DNA of 45,845 nucleotides. It comes from Phenylobacterium sp. (GTDB taxonomy: Bacteria; Pseudomonadota; Alphaproteobacteria; Caulobacterales; Caulobacteraceae). Made by a program: the position numbers and the translations under genes. Shown here piece after piece: positions 1-7,309 of the stretch. The first letter of the stretch is position 1. Each line of letters starts with the position of its first letter. The stretch spans positions 1 to 45,845 of the forward strand of contig NZ_JAUXXE010000045.1 of NCBI RefSeq assembly GCF_030681155.1, read 5' to 3'. Under the pieces are notes generated by a model. The model did not search any database. It saw only the letters and a program-made list of their open reading frames with translations, and was not told the origin of the DNA.

Positions 1-470
1 TGATCCTGTCGGGCTCCGCCGAGATTGACACCAAGGTCAAGACCTTCGGCGCCGGCGGCGACGACTACATGACCAAGCCGTTCCACAAGGACGAACTGGT
101 CGCCCGGATCCACGCCGTGGTCCGTCGCTCCAAGGGCCATGCGCAATCGGTCATCAAGACCGGCGACATCACCGTGAACCTCGACGCCAAGACCGTCGAA
201 GTGAACAACGCCCGCGTCCACCTGACGGGCAAGGAATACCAGATGCTGGAGCTGCTCTCGCTCCGCAAGGGCACCACGCTCACAAAGGAAATGTTCCTGA
301 ACCACCTCTATGGCGTGATGGACGAGCCTGAGCTGAAGATCATCGACGTCTTCATCTGCAAGCTGCGCAAGAAGCTGGCCGCGGCCGCCGACGGCAAGCA
401 CCACATCGAAACCGTCTGGGGCCGCGGCTACGTGCTGCGCGACCCGCAGGAAGCCGCCGTCGCCGCCTAG
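1..470 (+). CDS. ctrA: Cell-cycle response regulator CtrA, 3' part (5' end outside window)
   Basis: This is the C-terminal 155 residues of an OmpR-class response regulator; the reading frame is open from base 3 and runs off the left edge. It begins inside the receiver domain, where the conserved lysine region reads SGSAEID then [14 protein letters not shown] winged-helix DNA-binding domain follows, with the recognition region [12 protein letters not shown] and the closing GRGYVLRDP. The match to CtrA, the alphaproteobacterial master regulator that controls replication, division and flagellar genes, is close, including the [18 protein letters not shown] linker. The tail is short and ends in AAVAA; in Caulobacter the end of CtrA carries a ClpXP degradation signal, and the two terminal alanines fit that. 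A strong intrinsic terminator follows. Confidence 0.95.
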   Translation, partial: ILSGSAEIDTKVKTFGAGGDDYMTKPFHKDELVARIHAVVRRSKGHAQSVIKTGDITVNLDAKTVEVNNARVHLTGKEYQMLELLSLRKGTTLTKEMFLNHLYGVMDEPELKIIDVFICKLRKKLAAAADGKHHIETVWGRGYVLRDPQEAAVAA

Positions 471-496
471 GCCGACAAGCACTTCCGACCGAATAC

Positions 497-535
497 GAAA
501 CGCCCGCCGCTCCTTCCGGCGGGCGTTTTCTTTTT
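497..535 (+). terminator. Rho-independent terminator of ctrA
   Basis: A perfect 9-bp GC stem (501-509 with 517-525) has a 7-base loop and is followed by a T-rich tract (526-535). It lies 30 bp after the ctrA stop codon. Confidence 0.9.
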
Positions 536-588
536 GCCCGCGTTCCAGGTTAGGGTCCCGGCCAACAGTCTGCTGGGGAGGCGACACC

Positions 589-2985
589 TTGGGACGATCC
601 ATCGCGTTGGCTCTCTGCCTGATCGCGGCCTTCGCGCTGGCCTGGAGCGCCGAGCGGCCGCCGAGCCCGGCGCCCGCCAACGCCCCGGCGACCAGCTTCT
701 CCGCCGCGCGAGCCTTCCCCGACGTCGAGATCATCGCCAAGGCGCCACACCCGATAGGGTCGCCTCAGAACGTCGCCGTCCGCGACTACCTCATCCAGCG
801 CATGACCGCCCTTGGCCTGGAACCTCAGATCCAACGCGCCGAAGCCCTGTTCGAACGCAAGGGGCGTAGAGACATCGCCATCGCCGGCGGCCAGGTCGAA
901 AACATTATCGGCGTGCTGCCCGGCCGCGACCGCACCGCGCCAGCAGTCGCCGTCATGGCCCACTATGACAGCGTGCCCGGTTCTCCCGGCGCAGCCGACG
1001 ACGCGACCGGCGTCGCGGCCGCCCTGGAAATCGTCCGCGCCCTGAAGGCCCAGGGTCAGCCGGCTCGCGACGTGATCATCGTGCTCACCGATGGTGAAGA
1101 GAGCGGCCTGCTCGGCGCCACCGCCTTCTTCGAACAACATCCCCTAGCCCAGCGGATCGACTTCCTGCTGAACATGGAGGCGCGGGGCGGCGGCGGCCGG
1201 GCCCAGATGTTCCAGACCGGCGCGGAAAACGGGGAGACGATCGACCTGTTCCGCAAGACGGCGATCTCGCCGACCGCCTCGTCGCTGACCGTCTTCATGT
1301 ACGAGAAGATGCCCAACGACACCGACTTCACCATTTCCAAGGCGGCTGGCGTCCCGGGACTGAACTACGCCTTCATCGGGCGTCAGTTCGACTACCACTC
1401 ACCGACCTCGACGCCCGCGAACCTGGAGAAGGGCTCGCTGCAGCACATCGGGCAAGAGACCTTGGCCGCCGCGCGGGAGGCCGCCTTCGCCAGCGCGCTG
1501 CCCGCCAAGACGCCAAGCCTGGTCTATGCCAACACCTTCGCGGGCCACATGCTCGCCTACCCACCAGTGGTCGGCTGGGCGGTCCTGGCGCTTGCGGGCT
1601 TGCTTGTCGCCATCGGCGCCTGGCGAGCGCGCAGCAAAGGCCTTCTGCCCTGGCTGGACGTGATCCAGGGCATGGGCGCGGCGCTCTACCTGATCGCGCT
1701 GTCGGCCGTACTATTCCGGCTGGCTCGCCGAGCGACGGGCGCCGACTTCGGTTTCATGGAGCAGCGCTACCTGCTGGCCCAGGTGACCCGGTGGGAGATC
1801 GCCTTGATCCTGCTGGCCATCGGGGCTCTCGCCATCGCCGCCTCGGCGGCGGGGCGCGGCCGAACGAGATTGGCGACAGGCATGATCGTGCTTGGCTCTG
1901 GCGCCGCCTGCTCGGCCTTTGGCGGCTGGGACCCCATCGGCCTCGGCCTCGGCTTGGCTGGGACGATCCTAGCCACGGTCAGCTTTGGCCGCCCGGCAAC
2001 CGCCGCCGGATCCTGGGCCGGCGTGCTGGCGACCGGCTCCCTCGTCGCGCTGGCGCTTCAGATCCTCGCGCCGCCGACCGCCTTCCTCGCGGCTTGGCCC
2101 CTGGCGCTCGCCGGCCTAGGGGCCGCCATCACCGCCATGGGCTCCAAACGCAGCCTGGCGTTCTTGGGCGTCCTCGCCGTTCTGGGGGCGATCGGCGTCA
2201 GTTGGCTGCTGGGCTTTGGGCACGGCGTCTTCCTCGGGCTGGACCTACCGGAATTGCTCGCAGTCATCGTCTGGCTGTCGGCGCTGCTGCTTTGGCCGCT
2301 GGCCCACACCGGCGAGAACGAGAAGGGCGTACGCGTCACCGCCGTGGCTCTGATCATGCTGGGCTTCGTCATGGTCGCCGTGGTTCGCCTCGATCCGCCC
2401 TGGAACGAACGTTATCCCCAAGCGACCCACGCCGCCTACTTCGTGGAGCCCGGCGAAAACCGCGCCTCGCGGATCAGCATGACCCCGGATATTCCGGACT
2501 GGACCCGCCAGATGCTGACCGCCGATGGCGGCGAGATCACCCAGACTACCCTCCCTGCGGGCTGGCGAGGCCAGGTCTGGGCGGGGCGGGCTACGCCGGT
2601 TCAGGCAGCCTCCCCGACATTCGCTCTGACCAGACAGCCGGACGGCTCCCAACGCCTGCTGGTCAGCCCGCCGCCGGGCGCTCGGACGCTCGGACTGGTC
2701 TTGAAGTCCACCGTTCCGCTCGGCGACGCGACCCTGAACGGGAGGCCGGTCCAGGAGCTGGCCCCGCCCGGCGCCGAGACCCGCATCAATTGGCAGTTCG
2801 CACCGCAAGGCCTCGAGCTCAACTTCAAGGCCGCCGGCCCCGGCGCGCTGGAGGTCGGCTTCATAGCTGTCACCGAGGCCTGGCCCGCCGGAGCCAAGCC
2901 CCTGCCCCCGCGCCCGGCCGACGTCATGGGCTTTGACGCCTCCGACGCCACCATCGTCGGCGGAACCCAGCGACTGACCTGGTAA
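589..2985 (+). CDS. M28-family zinc metallopeptidase with C-terminal multi-pass membrane domain
   Basis: The protein has 798 residues. An N-terminal hydrophobic segment (residues 4-20) serves as signal or anchor. An M28 aminopeptidase-type domain follows (about 45-300), with the two-zinc ligand set visible as H125 (AHYDS), D137 (ADDAT), E171, E197 and H270 (DYHSP) and the catalytic base E170 (TDGEESG). From about residue 320 there are at least eight hydrophobic helices, then a soluble beta-rich tail of roughly 170 residues. This layout resembles eukaryotic Fxna/ER-type M28 peptidases and bacterial homologues, with the catalytic domain predicted in the periplasm. The start is TTG at 589, chosen because GGGGAG (574-579) lies 9 bp upstream and the signal segment begins there. 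It appears to be transcribed alone; the substrate is unknown. Confidence 0.88.
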   Translation: MGRSIALALCLIAAFALAWSAERPPSPAPANAPATSFSAARAFPDVEIIAKAPHPIGSPQNVAVRDYLIQRMTALGLEPQIQRAEALFERKGRRDIAIAGGQVENIIGVLPGRDRTAPAVAVMAHYDSVPGSPGAADDATGVAAALEIVRALKAQGQPARDVIIVLTDGEESGLLGATAFFEQHPLAQRIDFLLNMEARGGGGRAQMFQTGAENGETIDLFRKTAISPTASSLTVFMYEKMPNDTDFTISKAAGVPGLNYAFIGRQFDYHSPTSTPANLEKGSLQHIGQETLAAAREAAFASALPAKTPSLVYANTFAGHMLAYPPVVGWAVLALAGLLVAIGAWRARSKGLLPWLDVIQGMGAALYLIALSAVLFRLARRATGADFGFMEQRYLLAQVTRWEIALILLAIGALAIAASAAGRGRTRLATGMIVLGSGAACSAFGGWDPIGLGLGLAGTILATVSFGRPATAAGSWAGVLATGSLVALALQILAPPTAFLAAWPLALAGLGAAITAMGSKRSLAFLGVLAVLGAIGVSWLLGFGHGVFLGLDLPELLAVIVWLSALLLWPLAHTGENEKGVRVTAVALIMLGFVMVAVVRLDPPWNERYPQATHAAYFVEPGENRASRISMTPDIPDWTRQMLTADGGEITQTTLPAGWRGQVWAGRATPVQAASPTFALTRQPDGSQRLLVSPPPGARTLGLVLKSTVPLGDATLNGRPVQELAPPGAETRINWQFAPQGLELNFKAAGPGALEVGFIAVTEAWPAGAKPLPPRPADVMGFDASDATIVGGTQRLTW

Positions 2986-3116
2986 GCGGAACCCGCGCCG
3001 CCGTGGTTTTCGCGCCGTGGCGGTAGGCGCTCGTCTTCGCCTCCGCTATCTTGCCGCGCCGCGCGTCGCCACGGCGCACATATCCCGCTGACAACCTCCG
3101 CCGTGGAGAAGACCCC

Positions 3117-3470
3117 ATGACCGCCGACATCGTGATCTATCACAACCCCGCCTGCGGGACGTCGCGGAACACCCTGGCCCTACTCCGCGAAAAGGGGCTT
3201 GAGCCGCAGGTGGTGGAATATCTGAAAAGCGGTTGGACCCGCGAGCAACTCGAAGGTCTGACGCAGAAGATGGGCGTGTCCGCGCGCGAGATCCTGCGCG
3301 AACGCGGGACCAAGGCGGTCGAGCTCGGCCTCACCGATCCCGGCACCTCAGACGAGGCGATCATCGCGGCGATGATCATGGACCCAATCCTGGTGAATCG
3401 CCCTATCGTGTCCACTCCGAAGGGTGCGGCGCTGTGCCGTCCTGCCGAACTGGTGCTTGGTCTGCTTTAA
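3117..3470 (+). CDS. arsC: ArsC-family arsenate reductase (glutaredoxin type)
   Basis: This is a 117-residue thioredoxin-fold protein of the E. coli plasmid ArsC family, which reduces arsenate to arsenite using glutathione and glutaredoxin. The catalytic cysteine is C13 in HNPACGTSRN. The anion-binding arginines expected of the family can be matched to R61 or R63, R95 (VNRPIV) and R108 (LCRP). The length is typical. The ATG at 3117 is preceded by a GGAGA ribosome binding site at 3105-3109. No arsR, arsB or acr3 gene lies nearby, so this is the orphan form common in Proteobacteria. The related YffB/Spx-like proteins share the fold, but the full arginine set favours ArsC. Confidence 0.88.
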   Translation: MTADIVIYHNPACGTSRNTLALLREKGLEPQVVEYLKSGWTREQLEGLTQKMGVSAREILRERGTKAVELGLTDPGTSDEAIIAAMIMDPILVNRPIVSTPKGAALCRPAELVLGLL

Positions 3471-3685
3471 AGCGACGCCGTTCGAATCTTCGCGTTGGCA
3501 TATTTCATCGCGAATGACCCCCGACCGGTGCCACAGAAAAAATTACCTTCCATTAACCAAACCGCTTGAGAGTCAGGCCCGCCAATTCGTTGCTGGGCTG
3601 GGGCAGTTAACCAGTTTTCGATGCGCTTAGATCATGGATAGGCTTGCCTAAGCTTGACCATGGGCATCGCGAGTACGGGGGCACG
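3471..3685 (+). promoter_or_regulatory. 215-bp upstream region of the M23 peptidase with two TTAACCA half sites
   Basis: This gap contains no gene. It is A+T-richer than its surroundings and holds TTAACCA at 3553-3559 and 3607-3613. That sequence resembles one half of the CtrA recognition site (TTAA-N7-TTAA); neither copy has a perfect partner half site. A promoter is inferred, not proven. Confidence 0.3.
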
Positions 3686-5050
3686 ATGCAAGAGTTTGAT
3701 CCACGACGCCCGACACTTCGGCTTACTCCCGGCCTGCTGCTCGGTGTCGCCGGTGTCGCCGCGCTGGCCATCGGCTGGAAAGTGACCACCGGCGCTCCCG
3801 CTGCGCCCATCAAACCGCCCCTCGACCCTGCCGCCATTGCGGCCCTCCAACATGCCGCCTTCGCCCAGGCCGAAGCCCAGCCCGGCTTCGCGCGGCCAGA
3901 GAACGTCCCGGTCAAGGTCCGGCCTGGCGAGACGCTTGAATCGGCCGTCGAGCGCGCCGGCGTGCCGCGCGATGAAGCCCGCAAGGCGGTCGAAACCCTG
4001 GCCGCGGCGATGGACACGGTCCACATCAAGGCCGGCATGGCCTTTGACGCCGCCATCGCCCAGCCGCGCACCGAGCGTGGTCAGGCCCGCCTGATCGGGC
4101 TGTCGATGCGCACCGGCCCCGCCAACTCCATCACCCTCTCGCGCACCTTCGACGGCGCGATGCGCCTGCGCGAGATGGAAGAGAAGATCCGCGACGAACA
4201 GACCGTCGCCCGCGGCGAGATCTCCGGCTCGCTGCATGAGAGCGCCGCTCGACTGGGCGCGAACTCATCGATGGTCGGTAGCATGGTCAAGCTGTTCTCC
4301 CACAAGGTGGACTTTGACCGCGACCTGAAGCCGGGCGACGAGTTCACCATGGTCTTCGATCGCAAGATCACCGAGAGCGGAAAGACCATCGCGACCGGAG
4401 CCCTGGAATACGCCTCGATCAAGGGCATCCAGTTCTACCGCTTCGAGCGCGCGAACGGCGACGTCCAGTACTTCGACGAGACCGGCAAGAACATCAAAGG
4501 CTTCCTGCTGCGCACCCCGGTCGACAACGCCCGGATGACCAGCCGTTTCGGCATGCGGCGCCACCCGATCCTCGGCTTCAACCGCATGCACCAAGGCATC
4601 GACTTCGGCGCGGGCTCGGGAACCCCGGTGTTCGCAGCCGGCGACGGCGTCGTCGTCGAGGCGCGTCGCTGGGGCGGCTATGGCAACTGGGTTCGCATTC
4701 GCCACGCCGGCGGTTTCGAGACCGGATACGCCCACCTTTCGCGCTTCGGCAAAGGCGTGCGCACCGGCCAACGCATCAGCCAGGGCCAAGTGATCGCCTA
4801 TGTCGGGTCGACCGGCGCCTCGACCGGTCCCCACCTCCACTACGAAATCTGGCAGCACGGCAAGCGGGTCAATCCGGTCGGCGCCAAGGTTCCGCAAGGC
4901 ACGGTCCTAGCCGGCGGCGAACTGGCCGCCTTCCGCGCCCAGAAGGCCCGCATCGATCGCATGATCAGCGGCCAGACCGACCAAGCCGAGGTCCGTCAAT
5001 TGGCCGCCGCCGCCCCTCAGGACGGCAAGACCACGGCGATCCGCCGCTAG
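3686..5050 (+). CDS. M23-family (LytM) peptidoglycan endopeptidase, membrane anchored
   Basis: The protein has 454 residues. A single N-terminal membrane segment lies at about 14-33. A basic, OapA/LysM-like region with VRPGETLESAVERAG (about 75-90) follows, then an M23 zinc endopeptidase domain (about 270-400). The metal ligands H302 and D306 (HQGIDF) and the H383-x-H385 pair (GPHLHYE) are all present, so it should be catalytically active, unlike EnvC/NlpD-type activators. Such enzymes cut peptide crosslinks in the periplasm during growth or division. The ATG at 3686 has GGGGG at 3677-3681 and places the membrane helix near the N-terminus; an upstream in-frame start at 3644 would add 14 residues without a good ribosome binding site. 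The long upstream region carries two CtrA-like half sites. Confidence 0.9.
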   Translation: MQEFDPRRPTLRLTPGLLLGVAGVAALAIGWKVTTGAPAAPIKPPLDPAAIAALQHAAFAQAEAQPGFARPENVPVKVRPGETLESAVERAGVPRDEARKAVETLAAAMDTVHIKAGMAFDAAIAQPRTERGQARLIGLSMRTGPANSITLSRTFDGAMRLREMEEKIRDEQTVARGEISGSLHESAARLGANSSMVGSMVKLFSHKVDFDRDLKPGDEFTMVFDRKITESGKTIATGALEYASIKGIQFYRFERANGDVQYFDETGKNIKGFLLRTPVDNARMTSRFGMRRHPILGFNRMHQGIDFGAGSGTPVFAAGDGVVVEARRWGGYGNWVRIRHAGGFETGYAHLSRFGKGVRTGQRISQGQVIAYVGSTGASTGPHLHYEIWQHGKRVNPVGAKVPQGTVLAGGELAAFRAQKARIDRMISGQTDQAEVRQLAAAAPQDGKTTAIRR

Positions 5051-5113
5051 CTTCCAACCACGGCGCATGCGGACTAGTGTTTCGTCTGAGCCTGCTTCGC
5101 GCGGAGAGTCGAT

Positions 5114-6343
5114 TTGACCGCTGCCGTCCACCCAAAGCCCCGCGCACGCTATGCCGCAAAGCGCGATGCGATCATGTCCGCGGCGATCAAGGTCTTCGCC
5201 GCCCAGGGCATGAGCGGCTTCACCTTGGCCGCGGTGGCCAAGCGGATGGACCTGCATCCGGTCAGCCTCACCTACTACTTCAAGCGCAAGGAAGACCTCG
5301 CGGCTGCCGTCCTGCATGACACCATGGGGCGGTTTGGCGAGATGCTGACCCAGGCGGAGGCCGAACCCTCGCCGCCGAACCGCCTGCGGATTTTTGTCGC
5401 CGCATATTTCGAGGCCCGCCGCCGGATCACCGCTGAGGGTGATATCCCACTGGCGCCTTTCAGTGAGATCTACCTGGTCGAGGGCGACCAATCGAAGGCG
5501 CTGATCGAGGCGTTCAACTCGCTGTATGTACGGATCGCCCGGCTGTTCAAATCGCCGGACATGCCCTGGATGACACCGCCACGCCGTCAGGCGCTGGCCC
5601 GCCTGGTGGTCAACCAACTCACCTGGTCCGACACTTGGATCGGCGCCTACGAGCCCGACGACTACACGCGCGTCGCCGCCCGCGTCGCCGACGTGATGAC
5701 CGGGGGCCTGGCCGCCAAGGGCCAGGCCTGGCCCGATCTGCCGCTCATGCCGCTGGGCACGCCGGACGCTCTCAACGACGAAGTGACGCGCGACCGCTTC
5801 CTGGTCGCCGCCACCAAGCTGATCAATCGCGAGGGATATCGCGGCGCTTCCGTCGACAAGATCTCGGCCGAGCTGAAGGTCACCAAGGGCTCATTCTACC
5901 ACCACAACGCCGACAAGGATGAACTGGCGGTCGCCTGCTTCACTCGCTCGTTCGACATCATTGACCAGGCCAAGCGCGGCGCGGCGGACATCGAACCTGG
6001 CTGGGCGCGGCTATGGCTGACGACAGCGTCGTTGAGCATGCACCAAGCCTCGGGCGAAAGCGGCCGGATGCTGCGCCACCACGCCCTGGCGGCCGTTCCG
6101 CTTGCGATGCGGCGACAGATGCTGTCGCGCTTCCACCAGATCACCCACTCGTTCGCAGGCATGATCTCGGACGGCATCGCCGACGGCTCGATCCGGCCGG
6201 TCGACCCGCTGCTGGCGGCTCACGCGGTGATGGTGGTTTTCAATGCTTCCCTGCCGCTCGACCCGCGCAATAATCCGGGTTCGACCGATGGGCTGATGGA
6301 AGACTATCTGCGCCCCGCTCTATTGGGCTTCTTCGTCCAGTAG
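5114..6343 (+). CDS. Tandem TetR-type regulator: two TetR units fused in one chain
   Basis: The protein has 409 residues, about twice the usual TetR length. The first unit has an N-terminal helix-turn-helix at about 16-62 (IMSAAIKVFAAQG ... VSLTYYFKRKEDL), followed by a ligand-binding-type helical region. A second complete helix-turn-helix lies at about 226-272 (FLVAATKLINREGY ... KGSFYHHNADKDEL) and has its own C-terminal helical domain. Both carry the YYF or FYHH plus K.D/EL signature of TetR recognition helices. A single chain with two such units could bind DNA without classical dimerisation, or as a dimer with four reading heads. The start is TTG at 5114 with GGAG at 5103-5106. The target genes are not evident. 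Confidence 0.85.
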   Translation: MTAAVHPKPRARYAAKRDAIMSAAIKVFAAQGMSGFTLAAVAKRMDLHPVSLTYYFKRKEDLAAAVLHDTMGRFGEMLTQAEAEPSPPNRLRIFVAAYFEARRRITAEGDIPLAPFSEIYLVEGDQSKALIEAFNSLYVRIARLFKSPDMPWMTPPRRQALARLVVNQLTWSDTWIGAYEPDDYTRVAARVADVMTGGLAAKGQAWPDLPLMPLGTPDALNDEVTRDRFLVAATKLINREGYRGASVDKISAELKVTKGSFYHHNADKDELAVACFTRSFDIIDQAKRGAADIEPGWARLWLTTASLSMHQASGESGRMLRHHALAAVPLAMRRQMLSRFHQITHSFAGMISDGIADGSIRPVDPLLAAHAVMVVFNASLPLDPRNNPGSTDGLMEDYLRPALLGFFVQ

Positions 6344-6350
6344 GGCCTTC

Positions 6351-6377
6351 GCCTGGCGCGGGGGGACCACGCCAGGC
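6351..6377. terminator. Hairpin between convergent genes
   Basis: An 8-bp perfect stem (6351-6358 with 6370-6377) has an 11-base G-rich loop and lies just after the tandem TetR stop and before the end of the leftward gene. It has no good T-run on either side, so it is only a possible bidirectional terminator. Confidence 0.4.
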
Positions 6378-6389
6378 AGGCAGATCCTC

Positions 6390-6617
6390 CTACTTCTTGG
6401 TGGACATGGCCGTGACGGCCGGGGCGCTCTTGCTGGCGCTACACTTCACAAACTTGTCCTTGGCGTCGTGGCACTGCTGAGCCGTGGCGGGGGCGGCGGC
6501 GGCGCACTTCGTGAAGTGCCCCAGCGCATCACGGCAGGACGCCGCCGAGGCGGCGCCAGGCCCGAGGATGCCGGCTGCCAGCGCCAGGGCTGCGACTAGA
6601 GGCAGTTTATTGGACAT
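6390..6617 (-). CDS. Small exported protein with twin CX9C cysteine motif
   Basis: The protein has 75 residues and no named family that I recognise. A Sec signal peptide (residues 1 to about 26, ending AASA) precedes a mature part of about 49 residues. The mature part holds exactly four cysteines spaced C28-x9-C38-x10-C49-x9-C59. The two halves resemble each other (CRDALGHFTKC and CHDAKDKFVKC), which suggests an internal duplication. In the oxidising periplasm two disulfides are likely; the layout resembles the helical-hairpin twin CX9C proteins of the mitochondrial intermembrane space, though that likeness may be convergent. The ATG has a GGAG 8 bp upstream. It is last in a leftward run of three small genes. 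Confidence 0.75.
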   Translation of the reverse strand: MSNKLPLVAALALAAGILGPGAASAASCRDALGHFTKCAAAAPATAQQCHDAKDKFVKCSASKSAPAVTAMSTKK

Positions 6618-6668
6618 GATCGTTCTCCGATCGGCGAGACCTGGGCGGACTTCGCGCGCTTGCCCCGA

Positions 6669-6875
6669 CTACTTCGTGGTGGCGGTGGCGGCGGGGGCGG
6701 GGGCGGCCGTCGCCTTACTGTGATGATGATGCTTCTTCTTGGTCGAATGGCTCGTCGTCGAGGCGCTGTGGGCCGCGGCGGGAGCGGTCGACGCAGTCGG
6801 GGCCTGGGCGAAGGCGCCGCCAGCGACCAGCGCGGAGGCCGCCAGGGCTCCGGCGGCGATAAGGGCTAGCTTCAT
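6669..6875 (-). CDS. Small exported Ala/Thr-rich protein with KKKHHHH cluster
   Basis: The protein has 68 residues: a clear Sec signal peptide (about 1-23, ending AFA) followed by a low-complexity mature part rich in Ala, Thr, Ser and Pro. This part carries one basic/histidine cluster (KKKHHHH, residues 46-52). The composition resembles acid-shock (Asr-like) proteins and small metal-binding periplasmic proteins, but there is no real domain to identify. The ATG at 6875 has a GGAG about 10 bp upstream; a longer frame to 7034 lacks such support. It lies 51 bp before the twin CX9C gene on the same strand. Confidence 0.65.
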   Translation of the reverse strand: MKLALIAAGALAASALVAGGAFAQAPTASTAPAAAHSASTTSHSTKKKHHHHSKATAAPAPAATATTK

Positions 6876-6955
6876 TGGAATTACTCCGTGACGGCGGAGA
6901 AGTCCGCCTAGGAGTGACCTTGGGCCGACCGCCTCACGCCTTCCCGGCCAGCGCC

Positions 6956-7132
6956 TTACAAATAGTTGAATCTGCCGGTCGCGGGCCGAGGCTCCACGCC
7001 TGGCCCCTCCGACATGCTGCGTAGCACCCGCCACATCAGGTCTGCATCAGTCAGCATCGCTGGCGGCTCTCCAAACCGTTCCAGCCAGAGGGCGGCGATC
7101 AGCCGAACCTCCTCGTTCTCGTCGTGCGACAT
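6956..7132 (-). CDS. Small acidic hypothetical protein
   Basis: The protein has 58 residues, no signal peptide and no family I recognise. The N-terminal part (MSHDENEEVRLIAALW) is predicted helical and is followed by a Pro-rich tail. The ATG at 7132 is preceded by GGGGAG with ideal spacing (about 7 bp), which is the main support for a real gene and argues against the upstream in-frame start at 7159. It is the first of three small leftward genes. An A+T-rich stretch (about 7203-7233) upstream could hold the promoter. Confidence 0.55.
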   Translation of the reverse strand: MSHDENEEVRLIAALWLERFGEPPAMLTDADLMWRVLRSMSEGPGVEPRPATGRFNYL

Positions 7133-7257
7133 CAATCGCTCCCCGCAAGAACGCCCCACACCGCAAAGCCAAACCCGCCAGAGAGCTTCCGGTTTCCCGG
7201 TTACTGAGATTTTTATTTGGTTAATCTATATCGTGGGCACTCTAAGCTTCCACGCAC

Positions 7258-7290
7258 AAAATAGGCCCTCCCGGATGGAAGGGCCTATTC
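7258..7290 (-). terminator. Terminator of the alcohol dehydrogenase gene
   Basis: A 9-bp perfect stem (7261-7269 with 7280-7288) is followed on the minus strand by a short T-run (7258-7261 read in reverse). It lies about 20 bp beyond the stop codon of the leftward gene. Confidence 0.8.
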
Positions 7291-7309
7291 TGCGTTTTCA
7301 GTGATGCAA

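Noticed and set aside
1791..2936. A 381-codon frame on the plus strand inside the M28 peptidase gene
   Set aside because: It is shifted in frame against the peptidase gene, is Arg/Pro-rich and shows no domain, while the real frame carries the zinc ligands and membrane helices.
3117..3470. A full arsenic resistance operon around arsC
   Set aside because: No arsR, arsB, acr3 or arsH gene lies on either side; only the reductase is present.
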